Notes under the pieces: generated by a model
What the model saw: only the letters and a program-made list of their open reading frames with translations
Told to the model about the DNA's origin: nothing
Databases searched by the model: none
In this document: positions 24,070 through 32,735 of the stretch, in pieces
Layout: each line of letters starts with the position of its first letter
Numbering within the stretch: position 1 is the stretch's first letter
Origin: CACKLF01 sp002725175
Lineage (GTDB): Bacteria > Pseudomonadota > Alphaproteobacteria > Rhodobacterales > Rhodobacteraceae
Length of the DNA: 60,438 nucleotides
Assembly (NCBI GenBank): GCA_002725175.2
Contig: PBQX02000004.1
Location: 1-60,438 of the forward strand
Direction of reading: 5' to 3'
Translations under genes and position numbers: made by a program

Positions 24070-25251
24070 ATGAATTCACAGCAAAGGAAGGAGTTAATTA
24101 GGACAGTTGCGGAAAAATTTGTTCAGCGAGATCATTTTGATTCTATTGAATGGAAAATACAAAGAGAAGGGAAGGATTTTTCAGCCGGATTTGTAAGCCG
24201 AAATGAAGATTTTCAAAGAGAAAGTAATCTTATATATAGAATATATTCTATGACAAAACCTATAGTGTCTGTCGCAGCTATAAAGGCTATTGAGATGGGA
24301 CTTCTAAGGCTTTACGACCCTGTGGCGATGTACTTTGATTGTTTTAAAAGTCAAATGGTTCTTACTGCTAGTGGAGTAGTGGAACATGCTAAAACGCTGA
24401 TTAATATTGAACAGTTGTTAACACATAAATCTGGTTTGAGTTATGGATTCAACACTGGTTGTGCAGTGGGAAATCTTTATGCGAGGGCAGGAATAATTCA
24501 CAAGTCACATCTTGACTTAGATTCTTTTGTCGCGGAAATAAGCAGATTTCCTCTTGCTTTTCATCCGGGAGAAGGTTGGAGATATTCACTATCCACAGAT
24601 GTATTGGCAGGAGTTCTAGAGAAGGTTTTTGGAAAAGGAATTGACGAGATACTGAAAGAAATTATTTTTGATCCTATCGATATGAAAGAAACTAGTTTTT
24701 TTGTAACTGGGAAAGAAAAATCTCGAATAGCAAAGATATATGGTAAAGAAAATATTGATGACCCAGCTATATTCTCTTCTAAGTTCAATAAATTGGATGT
24801 AGCAAATATAGAAGATATTTATCCTTCGGATCAAACTTTAGTTAAAGCCAGGGGAGGACATGGGTTGTTTTCTACAATCGGAGATTATAACAAGTTTGCT
24901 GCTATGTTATGTACAGGTTTAGATAAATATGGTCACCCGTTTATTTCAGATAGAATGATGAATTTTGCATTGTTGAACCGTGTCGATAGCAAATATCGAC
25001 CATTGGTAATAGATAGTTACGAAATTCCTTTTGACGGTTATGGCTACAATTTGCTGGGTAGAGTAATGGTAGATCAGTCAAAGGCACGTTTTTTAACTGG
25101 AAGGAATGAATTTGGTTGGTCTGGTGCTGCATCAACATATTTTTGGGTAGATAGAGATGAGAATTTAACTGGAGTTATTATGGCCCAATATTTGGGCTCC
25201 ACGATACCGTTTGCAGAAGAAATAAAATCAACGGTCTACCAGGCACTTTAG
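24070..25251 (+). CDS. Beta-lactamase-fold serine hydrolase (class C / esterase type)
   Basis: A 393-residue protein of the penicillin-binding-protein-like/esterase group. The nucleophile motif S-M-T-K is at residues 60-63, the Tyr motif Y-S-L at about 172-174 inside GEGWRYSLSTDVLAG, and a third element GWSGAAST near residue 355 takes the place of the KTG box. No signal peptide is evident, which argues against a secreted beta-lactamase and for a cytoplasmic esterase or transesterase (EstB-like). The ATG at 24070 has GGAG about six bases upstream. YjbQ begins five bases after its stop and an MFS gene follows, implying a three-gene unit. Confidence 0.88.
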   Translation: MNSQQRKELIRTVAEKFVQRDHFDSIEWKIQREGKDFSAGFVSRNEDFQRESNLIYRIYSMTKPIVSVAAIKAIEMGLLRLYDPVAMYFDCFKSQMVLTASGVVEHAKTLINIEQLLTHKSGLSYGFNTGCAVGNLYARAGIIHKSHLDLDSFVAEISRFPLAFHPGEGWRYSLSTDVLAGVLEKVFGKGIDEILKEIIFDPIDMKETSFFVTGKEKSRIAKIYGKENIDDPAIFSSKFNKLDVANIEDIYPSDQTLVKARGGHGLFSTIGDYNKFAAMLCTGLDKYGHPFISDRMMNFALLNRVDSKYRPLVIDSYEIPFDGYGYNLLGRVMVDQSKARFLTGRNEFGWSGAASTYFWVDRDENLTGVIMAQYLGSTIPFAEEIKSTVYQAL

Positions 25252-25256
25252 GCTTA

Positions 25257-25694
25257 ATGAATCAATACATATCAAAATTGAATTTTGAAACTATGGGACT
25301 TGGTCTAATAGACATTACTAATGAAATAAAACAGGCTGTGAAATTATCGAATATTGAAACTGGGATAGTTAACTTGAGTATTATGCACACTAGTGCCTCT
25401 TTAATCATTCAGGAAAATGCGTCAAATGATGTCCAAAGAGACTTATTAGCATTTTTAGATAACTTAGTTCCAATGGGTGACAAAAAAATCTATGAACATA
25501 GGTTTGAAGGCAGAGACGATATGCCTGCCCATATAAAGACTATGCTAACTAATACAAACCTGACCCTGAGTATAATTAAGTCCAAGTTACAGTTGGGAGT
25601 ATGGCAAGGAATATTTCTTTTTGAACACCGGGAGCAACATCATGAACGTCAGGTAACAGTTCATTGTATTGGAAAAGATAATAAAAGGGACTAA
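25257..25694 (+). CDS. yjbQ: YjbQ / UPF0047 family protein
   Basis: A 145-residue single-domain protein of the YjbQ family, some members of which show secondary thiamine-phosphate synthase activity; the physiological role is not settled. Diagnostic elements are HTSASLIIQENASNDVQRDLLAFLDNLVP, the DDMPAHIKTML segment with a metal-ligand-like His, and GVWQGIFLFEHREQ-HHERQ near the C-terminus. Length is typical. The ATG at 25257 is just five bases past the previous stop, so it is most likely translated from the same message as the serine hydrolase. I see no thiamine gene nearby that would support a thiamine role. Confidence 0.88.
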   Translation: MNQYISKLNFETMGLGLIDITNEIKQAVKLSNIETGIVNLSIMHTSASLIIQENASNDVQRDLLAFLDNLVPMGDKKIYEHRFEGRDDMPAHIKTMLTNTNLTLSIIKSKLQLGVWQGIFLFEHREQHHERQVTVHCIGKDNKRD

Positions 25695-25724
25695 CATATT
25701 AAACAATACAGTCTTGGAGCATAA

Positions 25725-26918
25725 ATGTTTGGTAGTTATATATTTTTGATTTTTAGTGCGAGCCTCCTTATTGCCGTTACTTTTGGTGTAGCGGGAGTCC
25801 TTCCATTAGCTATTTCAGGAATGGAAACAGATTTGGAGATTAATTATTTGTCTATAAGTCTAGCCTTTGCTGTTGGCCAGGCGGTTACTGGGATCGCCAA
25901 CCCACTTGGCGGTGCGATGGCAGATAAGTTTGGTTATCACCGTGCTATGCTTATTGGGATAATTCTTTCTATGATCGGCTTAGCATTAATTCCTTTTTCA
26001 ACTTCGCCAATTATGCTTGTGTTTGCCATTGGAGTTCTATCTTCATTTGGCTATGGATTTACTGGCATTCAAGTTGCTATGGCGGCAATAAATAAGAGAA
26101 TTCCTCCTGAAAAATCTGGCTTTGCTTTTGGTCTCGTTAATGCTGGCGGCTCTTTCGGTCAATTTCTTATGGCCCCAATTGCAGGCTTTATTATCATTTC
26201 TTTCGGATGGACTGCTCTGATTTATTTTCTTATAGTTGTATTTATTTTGGCAATCCCTTTTTGCTGGGCCTTAAAGGCTGATCCTTCCATGTCGGGAAAT
26301 AAAAGTGAAAGCAGTTTTACTCTGCTTGAAACGTTAAACTTAGCTTCTCGAACCACTAGTTTTAATTTATTGATTCTTGGGTTTTTTACCTGTGGATTCC
26401 ATGTGGCCTTTATAAGAACTCATATGCCTGGAGTTATAGAACTTTGTGGACTGCCAACAACCGTTGCTGGGTGGTCTTTGGCTTTTATAGGTTTTTTTAA
26501 TATTATAGGAAGTTTGTTCGCTGGATGGTATATAACACGGTGGAGAATGAAGAATTTTCTCTCGGCTATTTATTTTTCTCGTGCAGTGATTGTATGTTTG
26601 TTTCTCGTGAGTAGTCAAAACACCTTATCTGTATTAGTTTTCTCTGCTGCGCTTGGTTTTACTTACCTGTCTACTATTCCGCCTACAGCTGCTTTAGTTG
26701 GGAAAATGTTCGGTCCCAGATTTATGGCGACACTTTTTGGGATCGCCTTATTATCGCATCAAATTGGGGCATTTTTAGGTGCTTACCTCGGCGGATATTT
26801 CTTCGTCGAGACAGGATCTTATCAGTTAGTATGGTTTATAAATATTGCTTTGGCGTTATTTTCTTCTCTAGTTCACCTTCCAATTAAGGAAAGACGAGTA
26901 GAGTTTCAGGCCGTTTAA
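25725..26918 (+). CDS. Major facilitator superfamily transporter
   Basis: A 397-residue inner-membrane carrier. The first-half loop is GGAMADKFGYHRAM, and helix-rich segments with GYGFTGIQVAMAAIN and NAGGSFGQFLMAPIAGF follow, as in monocarboxylate-like MFS proteins. A GWYITRWRMKN loop marks the second half. The ATG at 25725 has TTGGAGC upstream. It follows yjbQ by 30 bp and closes the plus-strand unit; its last four bases overlap the end of a convergent second MFS gene. Substrate unassigned. Confidence 0.86.
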   Translation: MFGSYIFLIFSASLLIAVTFGVAGVLPLAISGMETDLEINYLSISLAFAVGQAVTGIANPLGGAMADKFGYHRAMLIGIILSMIGLALIPFSTSPIMLVFAIGVLSSFGYGFTGIQVAMAAINKRIPPEKSGFAFGLVNAGGSFGQFLMAPIAGFIIISFGWTALIYFLIVVFILAIPFCWALKADPSMSGNKSESSFTLLETLNLASRTTSFNLLILGFFTCGFHVAFIRTHMPGVIELCGLPTTVAGWSLAFIGFFNIIGSLFAGWYITRWRMKNFLSAIYFSRAVIVCLFLVSSQNTLSVLVFSAALGFTYLSTIPPTAALVGKMFGPRFMATLFGIALLSHQIGAFLGAYLGGYFFVETGSYQLVWFINIALALFSSLVHLPIKERRVEFQAV

Positions 26919-28090
26919 TTTTTTTTATTTTGTGCATATAAAGTAAAAAGAACAAAAATGCCTATTAAACTTGAAGTTGATAAAAGTAAAAATAAAGGCC
27001 AAGTATTTTCTGCTATAGAAATCATTATCCCAGTAACTGAGGAAAATACCGCCCCAAAGAAATACATCGATGCACCATGAAGACCTGAAGCACTGCCTCT
27101 TAAGTTCTGATTGATTGAGATGGCTCCTGCAATAGATATTGGCCAAATAAAGCCATTCCCAATTCCTATAAAAAAGAATGGAGCAAATAGAGCAGGCGGA
27201 AAATTTGGGAAAAGCTTATGTAGCAATAGAGATAATAGTATACTAAATAACAAACTAGTATAGCCAGATAAAAGCCATGAAAACTCGGATAAATATTTTG
27301 AAAATTTCACGCTAATAATATTTCCTAAAATAAAGCCGATGACAATTATGCCTATCATTACTCCTATCCAACTTGAATCAAGGTAAAAGATTTTCTGGAT
27401 AATATAAGGTGTGGCTACCAGAAGCGAAAAAAAAGAAGCAGTTGCAAAGTTTCCTGATAAAACATAACCCCAGAAAAGTTTTACTCTAATCAACAATCTA
27501 TATTGGGAAATTTGATCCCAAAAATTATTGATTTTTCTTGAATTTGTTTCTGGGAGAAAAGCCAGGTTCACGAACAGTAATATGACGCCCATCAAAAGCA
27601 AAAGGTAAAAGGAAGATTTCCAGCCATAATTGCTGTCCATTAATTCGCCTAAAATGGGTCCTGCAATTGTAATTCCAGCCATTATAACGGCCAAATTAGC
27701 CATTGTTTGAAGCACTTTATTTTGCTCCTGGGTATCTGCGACAATTGCTCTACCTATAACCAGTCCTGCGATTGATATAGCCTGCAAAGTTCTGCAGACC
27801 AGAAAGGAATAAGCCTCGGAAGATATGATGCAGCCAATTGTTGTTAAAATAAAAAAAACTAAACAAATCAATAAAATTGGCCTTCTACCAAACCGATCTG
27901 AGAGTGGGCCAATTATAATCTGTAGAAATGCACCTCCAGCCATGAAAGCTGAAATTGCGAATTGCATCGTCGAATAATTGCTGCCGAAATAGTCAGCAGT
28001 TGTGGTTATGCTTGGTAGGAAAATATGTTGTGGTAGGAATGAAATGCAAAAAAGCAAATACAGGTTAATCCTAAATAGCGTCTCGACCAT
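26915..28090 (-). CDS. Bcr/CflA-type MFS drug-resistance transporter
   Basis: A 391-residue MFS carrier. Features of the Bcr/CflA subgroup are FLPSITTTADYFGSNYSTMQFAISAFMAGGA in helices 1-2, the loop GPLSDRFGRRPILL, and RTLQAISIAGLVIGRAIVADT after helix 4. I choose the ATG at 28090 rather than an in-frame TTG at 28102, because it directly precedes the first helix; neither has a convincing ribosome-binding site. Efflux of toxic compounds is typical of the family, though no substrate can be shown. It converges on another MFS gene with a four-base overlap and sits just upstream of the paaE end of the phenylacetate cluster. Confidence 0.86.
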   Translation of the reverse strand: MVETLFRINLYLLFCISFLPQHIFLPSITTTADYFGSNYSTMQFAISAFMAGGAFLQIIIGPLSDRFGRRPILLICLVFFILTTIGCIISSEAYSFLVCRTLQAISIAGLVIGRAIVADTQEQNKVLQTMANLAVIMAGITIAGPILGELMDSNYGWKSSFYLLLLMGVILLFVNLAFLPETNSRKINNFWDQISQYRLLIRVKLFWGYVLSGNFATASFFSLLVATPYIIQKIFYLDSSWIGVMIGIIVIGFILGNIISVKFSKYLSEFSWLLSGYTSLLFSILLSLLLHKLFPNFPPALFAPFFFIGIGNGFIWPISIAGAISINQNLRGSASGLHGASMYFFGAVFSSVTGIMISIAENTWPLFLLLSTSSLIGIFVLFTLYAQNKKN

Positions 28091-28155
28091 ATTTTTCAAC
28101 AAATCACAATATTAATATTAATTCTCTAATTACTTAACGTAAAAATAATAAGAAG

Positions 28156-29229
28156 TCAGCTTCTATCAAAATCCAAGAATACAAAATCAGTTTTTGGTTT
28201 GGCCTGGCAAGCCAGGGTGTATCCTCTTTCTTGCTCCCACCTTTCCAAGGAATAATTTTTCTCTAGCATTACTTCACCTTCCAATACTAGACAGCGACAG
28301 GTGCAGCACATTCCTCCTTTGCATGAGAAAGGAAGTTCAATATTTTGCCTTAAAGCTGCATCAATTATATTTTCCTCTTTATTTTCTAGATTTATCCTTT
28401 TTTCAACTCCGTCAATTTTTATTTTTATGATTGTTTCAATCTTTGTGAATTTTTCCTTTTTCTTCTCTTCCGGTTTTTCTATCTCATCGGAAAAAAATAG
28501 TTCGGACATGATTGGTTTGCTTTCTCCAATGTGTTTTTTAAAAATTTGTTTCATCTGGAAAACCATATTTTGGGGGCCACAGAGAAAAACTCCATCAACT
28601 TTTTCAGGGGAAATTTGGTTTCCAGAAATTAAATTTTCAATTTTTTCTTTGGTTATGCGGCCTTGATTAAAGATTATATCTTGTGCCTCTATGCTGAAAA
28701 AGTAATTCAGTGAAAGGTTCTCCATATTAGAGTTTTTTAAAGAGTTTAACCTTTGGCTATACATGGTTGATGCGATAGTTTTATTGCCGTAATAAAGTGA
28801 TATTCTGGAATTTTTCTTTGTTCTTAGGACATAAGAAATTATTGAAATTATTGGTGTAATGCCTGAGCCACAGGCAACAAATACTAAATTTTGGTTATCT
28901 TTATAATCTGTAAAAAATCTACCATCAGGTGTAAAAACCCTTAATTCATCACCTTCCTTTAGGTTATTAAAAATATAAGTGGAAAACCTCCCTTTCGGTA
29001 TCCGCTTTATGCCTATTGATATATTTTCACTTATAGGATCTGAAGAGATTGAATATGTTCTTCTTTCATATGTATCAGATATCTTTTTTTCCAAGGTCAG
29101 ATATTGTCCGGGAATAAATTTATATTCCTTTTTAAGATTGTCTGGAACTTTGAAGGTTATCTCAATGGCGTCTGTGGTAAGATATCTTAATTTTTGTACT
29201 TTTAAGTTATTTGAATTATTCCCAGCCAT
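28156..29229 (-). CDS. paaE: Phenylacetyl-CoA epoxidase reductase subunit
   Basis: A 357-residue flavin/iron-sulfur reductase that passes electrons from NADPH to the PaaABC diiron oxygenase. N-terminal FNR-like domain: FAD motif RRTYSIS (about 50-56), the NAD-binding stretch FVACGSGITPIISII (about 120) and the NAD-ribose end FLCGPQNMV. C-terminal plant-type 2Fe-2S domain with C-x4-C-x2-C in SCKGGMCCTC and a later Cys in LACQA. The ATG at 29229 follows the PaaD stop by 2 bp; a GTG at 29239-29241 is an alternative. It is the last gene of paaABCDE. Order and domains match PaaE of E. coli and Pseudomonas. Confidence 0.95.
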   Translation of the reverse strand: MAGNNSNNLKVQKLRYLTTDAIEITFKVPDNLKKEYKFIPGQYLTLEKKISDTYERRTYSISSDPISENISIGIKRIPKGRFSTYIFNNLKEGDELRVFTPDGRFFTDYKDNQNLVFVACGSGITPIISIISYVLRTKKNSRISLYYGNKTIASTMYSQRLNSLKNSNMENLSLNYFFSIEAQDIIFNQGRITKEKIENLISGNQISPEKVDGVFLCGPQNMVFQMKQIFKKHIGESKPIMSELFFSDEIEKPEEKKKEKFTKIETIIKIKIDGVEKRINLENKEENIIDAALRQNIELPFSCKGGMCCTCRCLVLEGEVMLEKNYSLERWEQERGYTLACQAKPKTDFVFLDFDRS

Positions 29230-29231
29230 TT

Positions 29232-29753
29232 TTATATGCACTTAAATAATTCAAATGGTTCTAGACAAGAGTTACAAGCGTATTGAGCTTTACAGGCTGT
29301 AGATCCAAAATGAGATACCTTCTTAGTATTTGAGGAATTGCATTTTGGACAAGAAACTGATTGAGTAGAAAAGAATGAACTTTCTTCAATATCGGTGACG
29401 GGGGGTGGTGGAGCTATTCCATAAGCTTTTAGTTTTTTCTTGCCTTCTTTTGTTATCCAATCGGAGGTCCATGGAGGAGATAAAACTCTTTCAACAACTG
29501 GAATAAAGCCATTTTCCCGAAGTTTTTCCTCGACAGCCAATTCTATGGCATTTATTGCTGGACAGCCTGAATAGGTTGGGGTCAATTTAATTATCACCTG
29601 ATTTTCAATAATATTCAGTTTTCTAATTATGCCTAAGTCATAAATCGTTATGCAAGGAACTTCAGGATCCGGAATTGAAGATACCAGATCCCATACCTCT
29701 GAATATAGATTTGGAGGTGCTTCAGGGCCCAAATCTCCTTTTAAACTTACCAC
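29232..29753 (-). CDS. paaD: Phenylacetyl-CoA epoxidase maturation/assembly subunit PaaD
   Basis: A 173-residue protein with a MIP18/DUF59-like domain in the first two-thirds (SSIPDPEVPCITIYDLGIIRKL, TPTYSGCPAINAIE) and a C-terminal four-cysteine zinc ribbon (CPKCNSSNT ... TACKAQYACNSC). In PAA clusters PaaD is required for epoxidase activity, probably by assembling or supplying the PaaE iron-sulfur cluster. The GTG start at 29753 overlaps the preceding stop in GTGGTAA, so its translation is likely coupled to PaaC. Length and fusion architecture are those of typical PaaD. Confidence 0.93.
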   Translation of the reverse strand: MVSLKGDLGPEAPPNLYSEVWDLVSSIPDPEVPCITIYDLGIIRKLNIIENQVIIKLTPTYSGCPAINAIELAVEEKLRENGFIPVVERVLSPPWTSDWITKEGKKKLKAYGIAPPPPVTDIEESSFFSTQSVSCPKCNSSNTKKVSHFGSTACKAQYACNSCLEPFELFKCI

Positions 29754-30499
29754 GTTTGCCCCGGATAGGTTCTCTGAAGATATTGCATGGTTGAGATTAG
29801 ATGGCCCATAGTTTCGGTATGAATGCCATTTCTGCCGCCAATTTGAAAATGCAGGATAGAGGGGTAGGAGAGAGTAGCCTCTTTAAAAATATCTTTAATC
29901 TCTTTTTCCCACGCTTTTTTTATCTTTAAACGATCCGGCAAATAATTCTTTTTAGCACAATTAAGTGAAGCCTCGGACATATAAAAAAGCTCTTCAGTAT
30001 AAGGGTGAAGTTCATTTATCGCTTCAGTCATTTTACTGTGACTTTCTTCTGTGCCGTCGCCTAATCGGATTACCCATTCACCGGAATGGCGAATATGGTA
30101 AATCATTTCCTTTTGTGATTTCTCGGAAATACCCGCTAATATTTTGTTTTTTGAGGAGTTGCATTCATTCCAAAATAATTTCATAAAAACACAGAAATAG
30201 AGTTGTTTTAGCATAGTGTGTCCAAAATTTTCATTTGGCTTTTCTACTAAGAGACAGTTTTTATATTCCTTCTCAATTCTTCCAAAGGCTAGTTCATCTT
30301 CAGATCTTTTCCCACCTTCGAGATTTGACGCTAGAGAATATAGATTTGTAGCTGCGCCCAAAAGATCTAAACCCAGATTTGGTAAGGATAGGTCTTCTTC
30401 AAGGGTTGGAGCATGACCACACCATTCTGATAATCTATGACCGAGAATTAGATGGTCATCTGCCAATTCAATGGTAGAGAAAAATAAATTTTCTGACAT
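29747..30499 (-). CDS. paaC: Phenylacetyl-CoA epoxidase structural subunit PaaC
   Basis: A 250-residue ferritin-like subunit that pairs with catalytic PaaA in the epoxidase complex. The N-terminal helix ELADDHLILGHRLSEWCGHAPTLEEDL and the middle segment IRHSGEWVIRLGDGTEESH are PaaC hallmarks; the catalytic diiron site is in PaaA. A C-terminal GRNGIHTETMGHLISTMQYLQRTYPG is also typical. The ATG at 30499 shares its A with the TGA of paaB (TGATG), a clear sign of translational coupling. Length is normal. Confidence 0.95.
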   Translation of the reverse strand: MSENLFFSTIELADDHLILGHRLSEWCGHAPTLEEDLSLPNLGLDLLGAATNLYSLASNLEGGKRSEDELAFGRIEKEYKNCLLVEKPNENFGHTMLKQLYFCVFMKLFWNECNSSKNKILAGISEKSQKEMIYHIRHSGEWVIRLGDGTEESHSKMTEAINELHPYTEELFYMSEASLNCAKKNYLPDRLKIKKAWEKEIKDIFKEATLSYPSILHFQIGGRNGIHTETMGHLISTMQYLQRTYPGQTW

Positions 30500-30783
30500 C
30501 ACATGTGGCCTACATCATCAGGAATATCATAAAAAGATGGATGCCGATAAATTTTATTCTCTGAATTTTCTAATGTTTCAGAGATATTATTTAGATCACT
30601 AGCAGTGATTTTAGCTGAAGGAACAATCCAAATTGAAATCCCTTCATTTCTTCTTGTATATGTGTCCCGAGCTGCATTTAAAGCCATAACTTCATCTCCA
30701 GCGTGGACTGAACCAACGTGCTTATGTGATAAACCGCTTTTCGATCTAATAAAAACTTCCCAAAGTGTTGATTTGGTTTCCAT
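30499..30783 (-). CDS. paaB: Phenylacetyl-CoA epoxidase subunit PaaB
   Basis: A 94-residue protein, the usual PaaB length, beginning at the ATG at 30783 immediately after the paaA stop. A longer frame starts upstream, inside paaA, but only the segment from METKSTLWEVFIRSKSGLSHKHVGS matches PaaB. The motif GLSHKHVGSVHAGDEVMALNAARDTYTRRNEG is characteristic. PaaB bridges PaaAC heterodimers and may link them to PaaE. It ends by coupling with paaC (TGATG). Confidence 0.95.
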   Translation of the reverse strand: METKSTLWEVFIRSKSGLSHKHVGSVHAGDEVMALNAARDTYTRRNEGISIWIVPSAKITASDLNNISETLENSENKIYRHPSFYDIPDDVGHM

Positions 30784-30784
30784 T

Positions 30785-31777
30785 TTAATTTTTCCCAACT
30801 GTAGGCTGCTTTTTCTTAGCAAAAGCTGCAACAGCGTCTCTAACCCATTTACCTTCTTCCCATGCCTTTTTTCTTGCGCGTAGCCTATCTTTCGCCATTG
30901 GGCCATTGCCTTTTACTACTCGCCAAAATTCATCCCAGTCAATTGAGCCATGGGAGTAACCTCCATCACCATTATTTAGATCGGTATCCCAGGTCAAATT
31001 TTTGTCAGGTATTATTAAATTTAGGTGTTTAGCCTGGGGGACAGTGGCATCTAGAAATTTTTGGCGAAGTTCGTCGTTCGTGAACCTCTTAATTTTCCAT
31101 TTCATAGATTGATCTGTATTATTGCTTTCTGTGTCGGGTGGGCCAAACATCATAAGAGAGGGCCACCACCAGCGATTTAATGCATCCTGAGCCATTTCCT
31201 TTTGCTCTTTGCACCCTTTTGACAAAGTCATCATTATTTCAAAGCCTTGTCTTTGGTGAAAGCTTTCCTCTTTACAAATTTTGACCATGGCTCTTGCATA
31301 TGGTCCATAAGAGCACCTGCATAAGGGTATTTGATTCATTATAGCTGCCCCGTCTACCAGCCATCCAATAGCACCAATATCTGCCCAAGAAAGTGTTGGG
31401 TAATTAAATATGGATGAATATTTTGCCTTTCCCGCAAGCAATTGTTCCGTCATCTCTTCTCGGCTAATACCCAATGTTTCAGCTGCTGCATAAAGATATA
31501 GGCCATGGCCACCTTCGTCTTGAACTTTGGCTAGCAGTATTGTTTTTCTTTTGAGAGTAGGTGCTCGTGTTATCCAATTGCCTTCCGGAAGCATGCCGAC
31601 AATTTCCGAGTGAGCATGTTGGCTTATCTGCCTGATTAAAGTCTTTCTATATGCATTAGGCATTGGATCATTGGGTTCAATTTTTTCCTCTGAATCAATT
31701 CTCTTTTGAAATGCCTGAAAGAACTCTGGAGTTTCAACTGCTTCATCTAAACTATCTGTAAGTCCTTGAGTATACAT
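30785..31777 (-). CDS. paaA: Phenylacetyl-CoA epoxidase catalytic subunit PaaA
   Basis: The diiron oxygenase subunit, 330 residues, which inserts an oxygen atom into the phenylacetyl-CoA ring to give the 1,2-epoxide. Ferritin-like metal motifs are present: E-G-G-H in KVQDEGGHGLYLYAA and E-S-F-H in CKEESFHQRQGFE, with additional helix Glu residues. The C-terminus RLRARKKAWEEGKWVRDAV is typical of PaaA. ATG at 31777. It is the first gene of paaABCDE, separated from paaX by a 91-bp gap that contains a candidate shared box at 31801-31812 (TTTGGTAATGTA on the coding strand) overlapping a TATAAT. Confidence 0.96.
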   Translation of the reverse strand: MYTQGLTDSLDEAVETPEFFQAFQKRIDSEEKIEPNDPMPNAYRKTLIRQISQHAHSEIVGMLPEGNWITRAPTLKRKTILLAKVQDEGGHGLYLYAAAETLGISREEMTEQLLAGKAKYSSIFNYPTLSWADIGAIGWLVDGAAIMNQIPLCRCSYGPYARAMVKICKEESFHQRQGFEIMMTLSKGCKEQKEMAQDALNRWWWPSLMMFGPPDTESNNTDQSMKWKIKRFTNDELRQKFLDATVPQAKHLNLIIPDKNLTWDTDLNNGDGGYSHGSIDWDEFWRVVKGNGPMAKDRLRARKKAWEEGKWVRDAVAAFAKKKQPTVGKN

Positions 31778-31800
31778 CTTTCTTTTCCCTCTAAGTATTA

Positions 31801-31812
31801 TACATTACCAAA
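31801..31812 (-). promoter_or_regulatory. Candidate paa operator/promoter box upstream of paaA
   Basis: On the minus strand this reads TTTGGTAATGTA. Its downstream end is 24 nt before the paaA ATG, and 11 of 12 bases match a copy at the same distance before paaG (34841-34852). It overlaps a TATAAT-like -10. It may be a PaaX target or shared promoter element; this is inference. Confidence 0.35.
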
Positions 31813-31868
31813 TAAACTGAAACCCAAATAAATTGTAACATATTCTGCTTAAATGTAAACAAATAAAA

Positions 31869-32720
31869 CTACATAAATCTGGAAAACAGTTTTCTCTTTT
31901 CTTTCTCCAGTAAAGGTTCATTCCACCATTCTTCGGAAGGCAACATAACCTTCTGATATATGGATTTTACTAGGAGTCTACAATCCTCTAGGGGCCAATC
32001 AGGAGGAATAAAAATCATGGGATTATTGGGTAATTTAAGAATTATTCGCCTCCATTCATGGATTAACAGAATTCGAATAATTAAGGCATCTTGAGGTTTT
32101 TCGAGTTTTTCAGCGATGTTGGTATAATTAAGTTTCCGGTATTTTTCTATTAATTCTAGAAGATTTTCTTTTATTTGATTAGGAAATAATATGTTACATA
32201 CCCAGTTAGGCACATTTATTTCAGAACCTCTTATTATGAAGACGTTTTGTTCTTCAATGTAGGTTTCAGAGCAAAATATTTTAGGAATAAAGAAAACATT
32301 CTTATTAACGGAGATTGAACCGGTTCTCTTTAGAAATTTTTGAAAAAGCTTAATATCGGACCCATAGACTGGCTCTTTTATGCCCAAGTAAAATTGCTTA
32401 TCACTTTTTTCTTGATATCTCGCGTAGATCCTTGATGTAGGTTCAACAAAGGACTTTAGTCCTTGCTCGCTCAGTTTGTAAAATGAGTTTCTGCCAACTT
32501 TGTTTCTTATTAGCCAATTCTCTTTCGTCAATCTTGACATCGCTGTCCTGAGGGCGCCCGGTTCTATTTTTAAAAGAGATGTAATGGCTTGAAGTTCTGT
32601 CATAGCAATGGTTCCACCTCTTAGAGTAGCACAATCGCCAAATATCGTTATAACTAGCGACCAAACTCTTAGCTTATTCACTGAATGAAAGTCATCAATA
32701 AATTTTTTAGTTATATCCAA
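31869..32720 (-). CDS. paaX: PaaX-type transcriptional repressor of the phenylacetate pathway
   Basis: A 283-residue GntR-like regulator of the PaaX family; family members repress paa genes and are released by phenylacetyl-CoA. The N-terminal winged helix-turn-helix covers about residues 40-85 (ELQAITSLLKIEPGALRTAMSRLTKENWLIRNKVG), followed by the PaaX central region SRIYARYQ and the C-terminal RILLIHEWRRIILKLPNNP. The start is TTG at 32720, 15 bp after paaZ, because the next ATG falls inside the DNA-binding domain. It is co-directional with and probably co-transcribed from paaZ. The likely targets are the paaA and paaZ/paaG promoters. Confidence 0.92.
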   Translation of the reverse strand: MDITKKFIDDFHSVNKLRVWSLVITIFGDCATLRGGTIAMTELQAITSLLKIEPGALRTAMSRLTKENWLIRNKVGRNSFYKLSEQGLKSFVEPTSRIYARYQEKSDKQFYLGIKEPVYGSDIKLFQKFLKRTGSISVNKNVFFIPKIFCSETYIEEQNVFIIRGSEINVPNWVCNILFPNQIKENLLELIEKYRKLNYTNIAEKLEKPQDALIIRILLIHEWRRIILKLPNNPMIFIPPDWPLEDCRLLVKSIYQKVMLPSEEWWNEPLLEKEKRKLFSRFM

Positions 32721-32735
32721 AGGAAATTCCCAATT

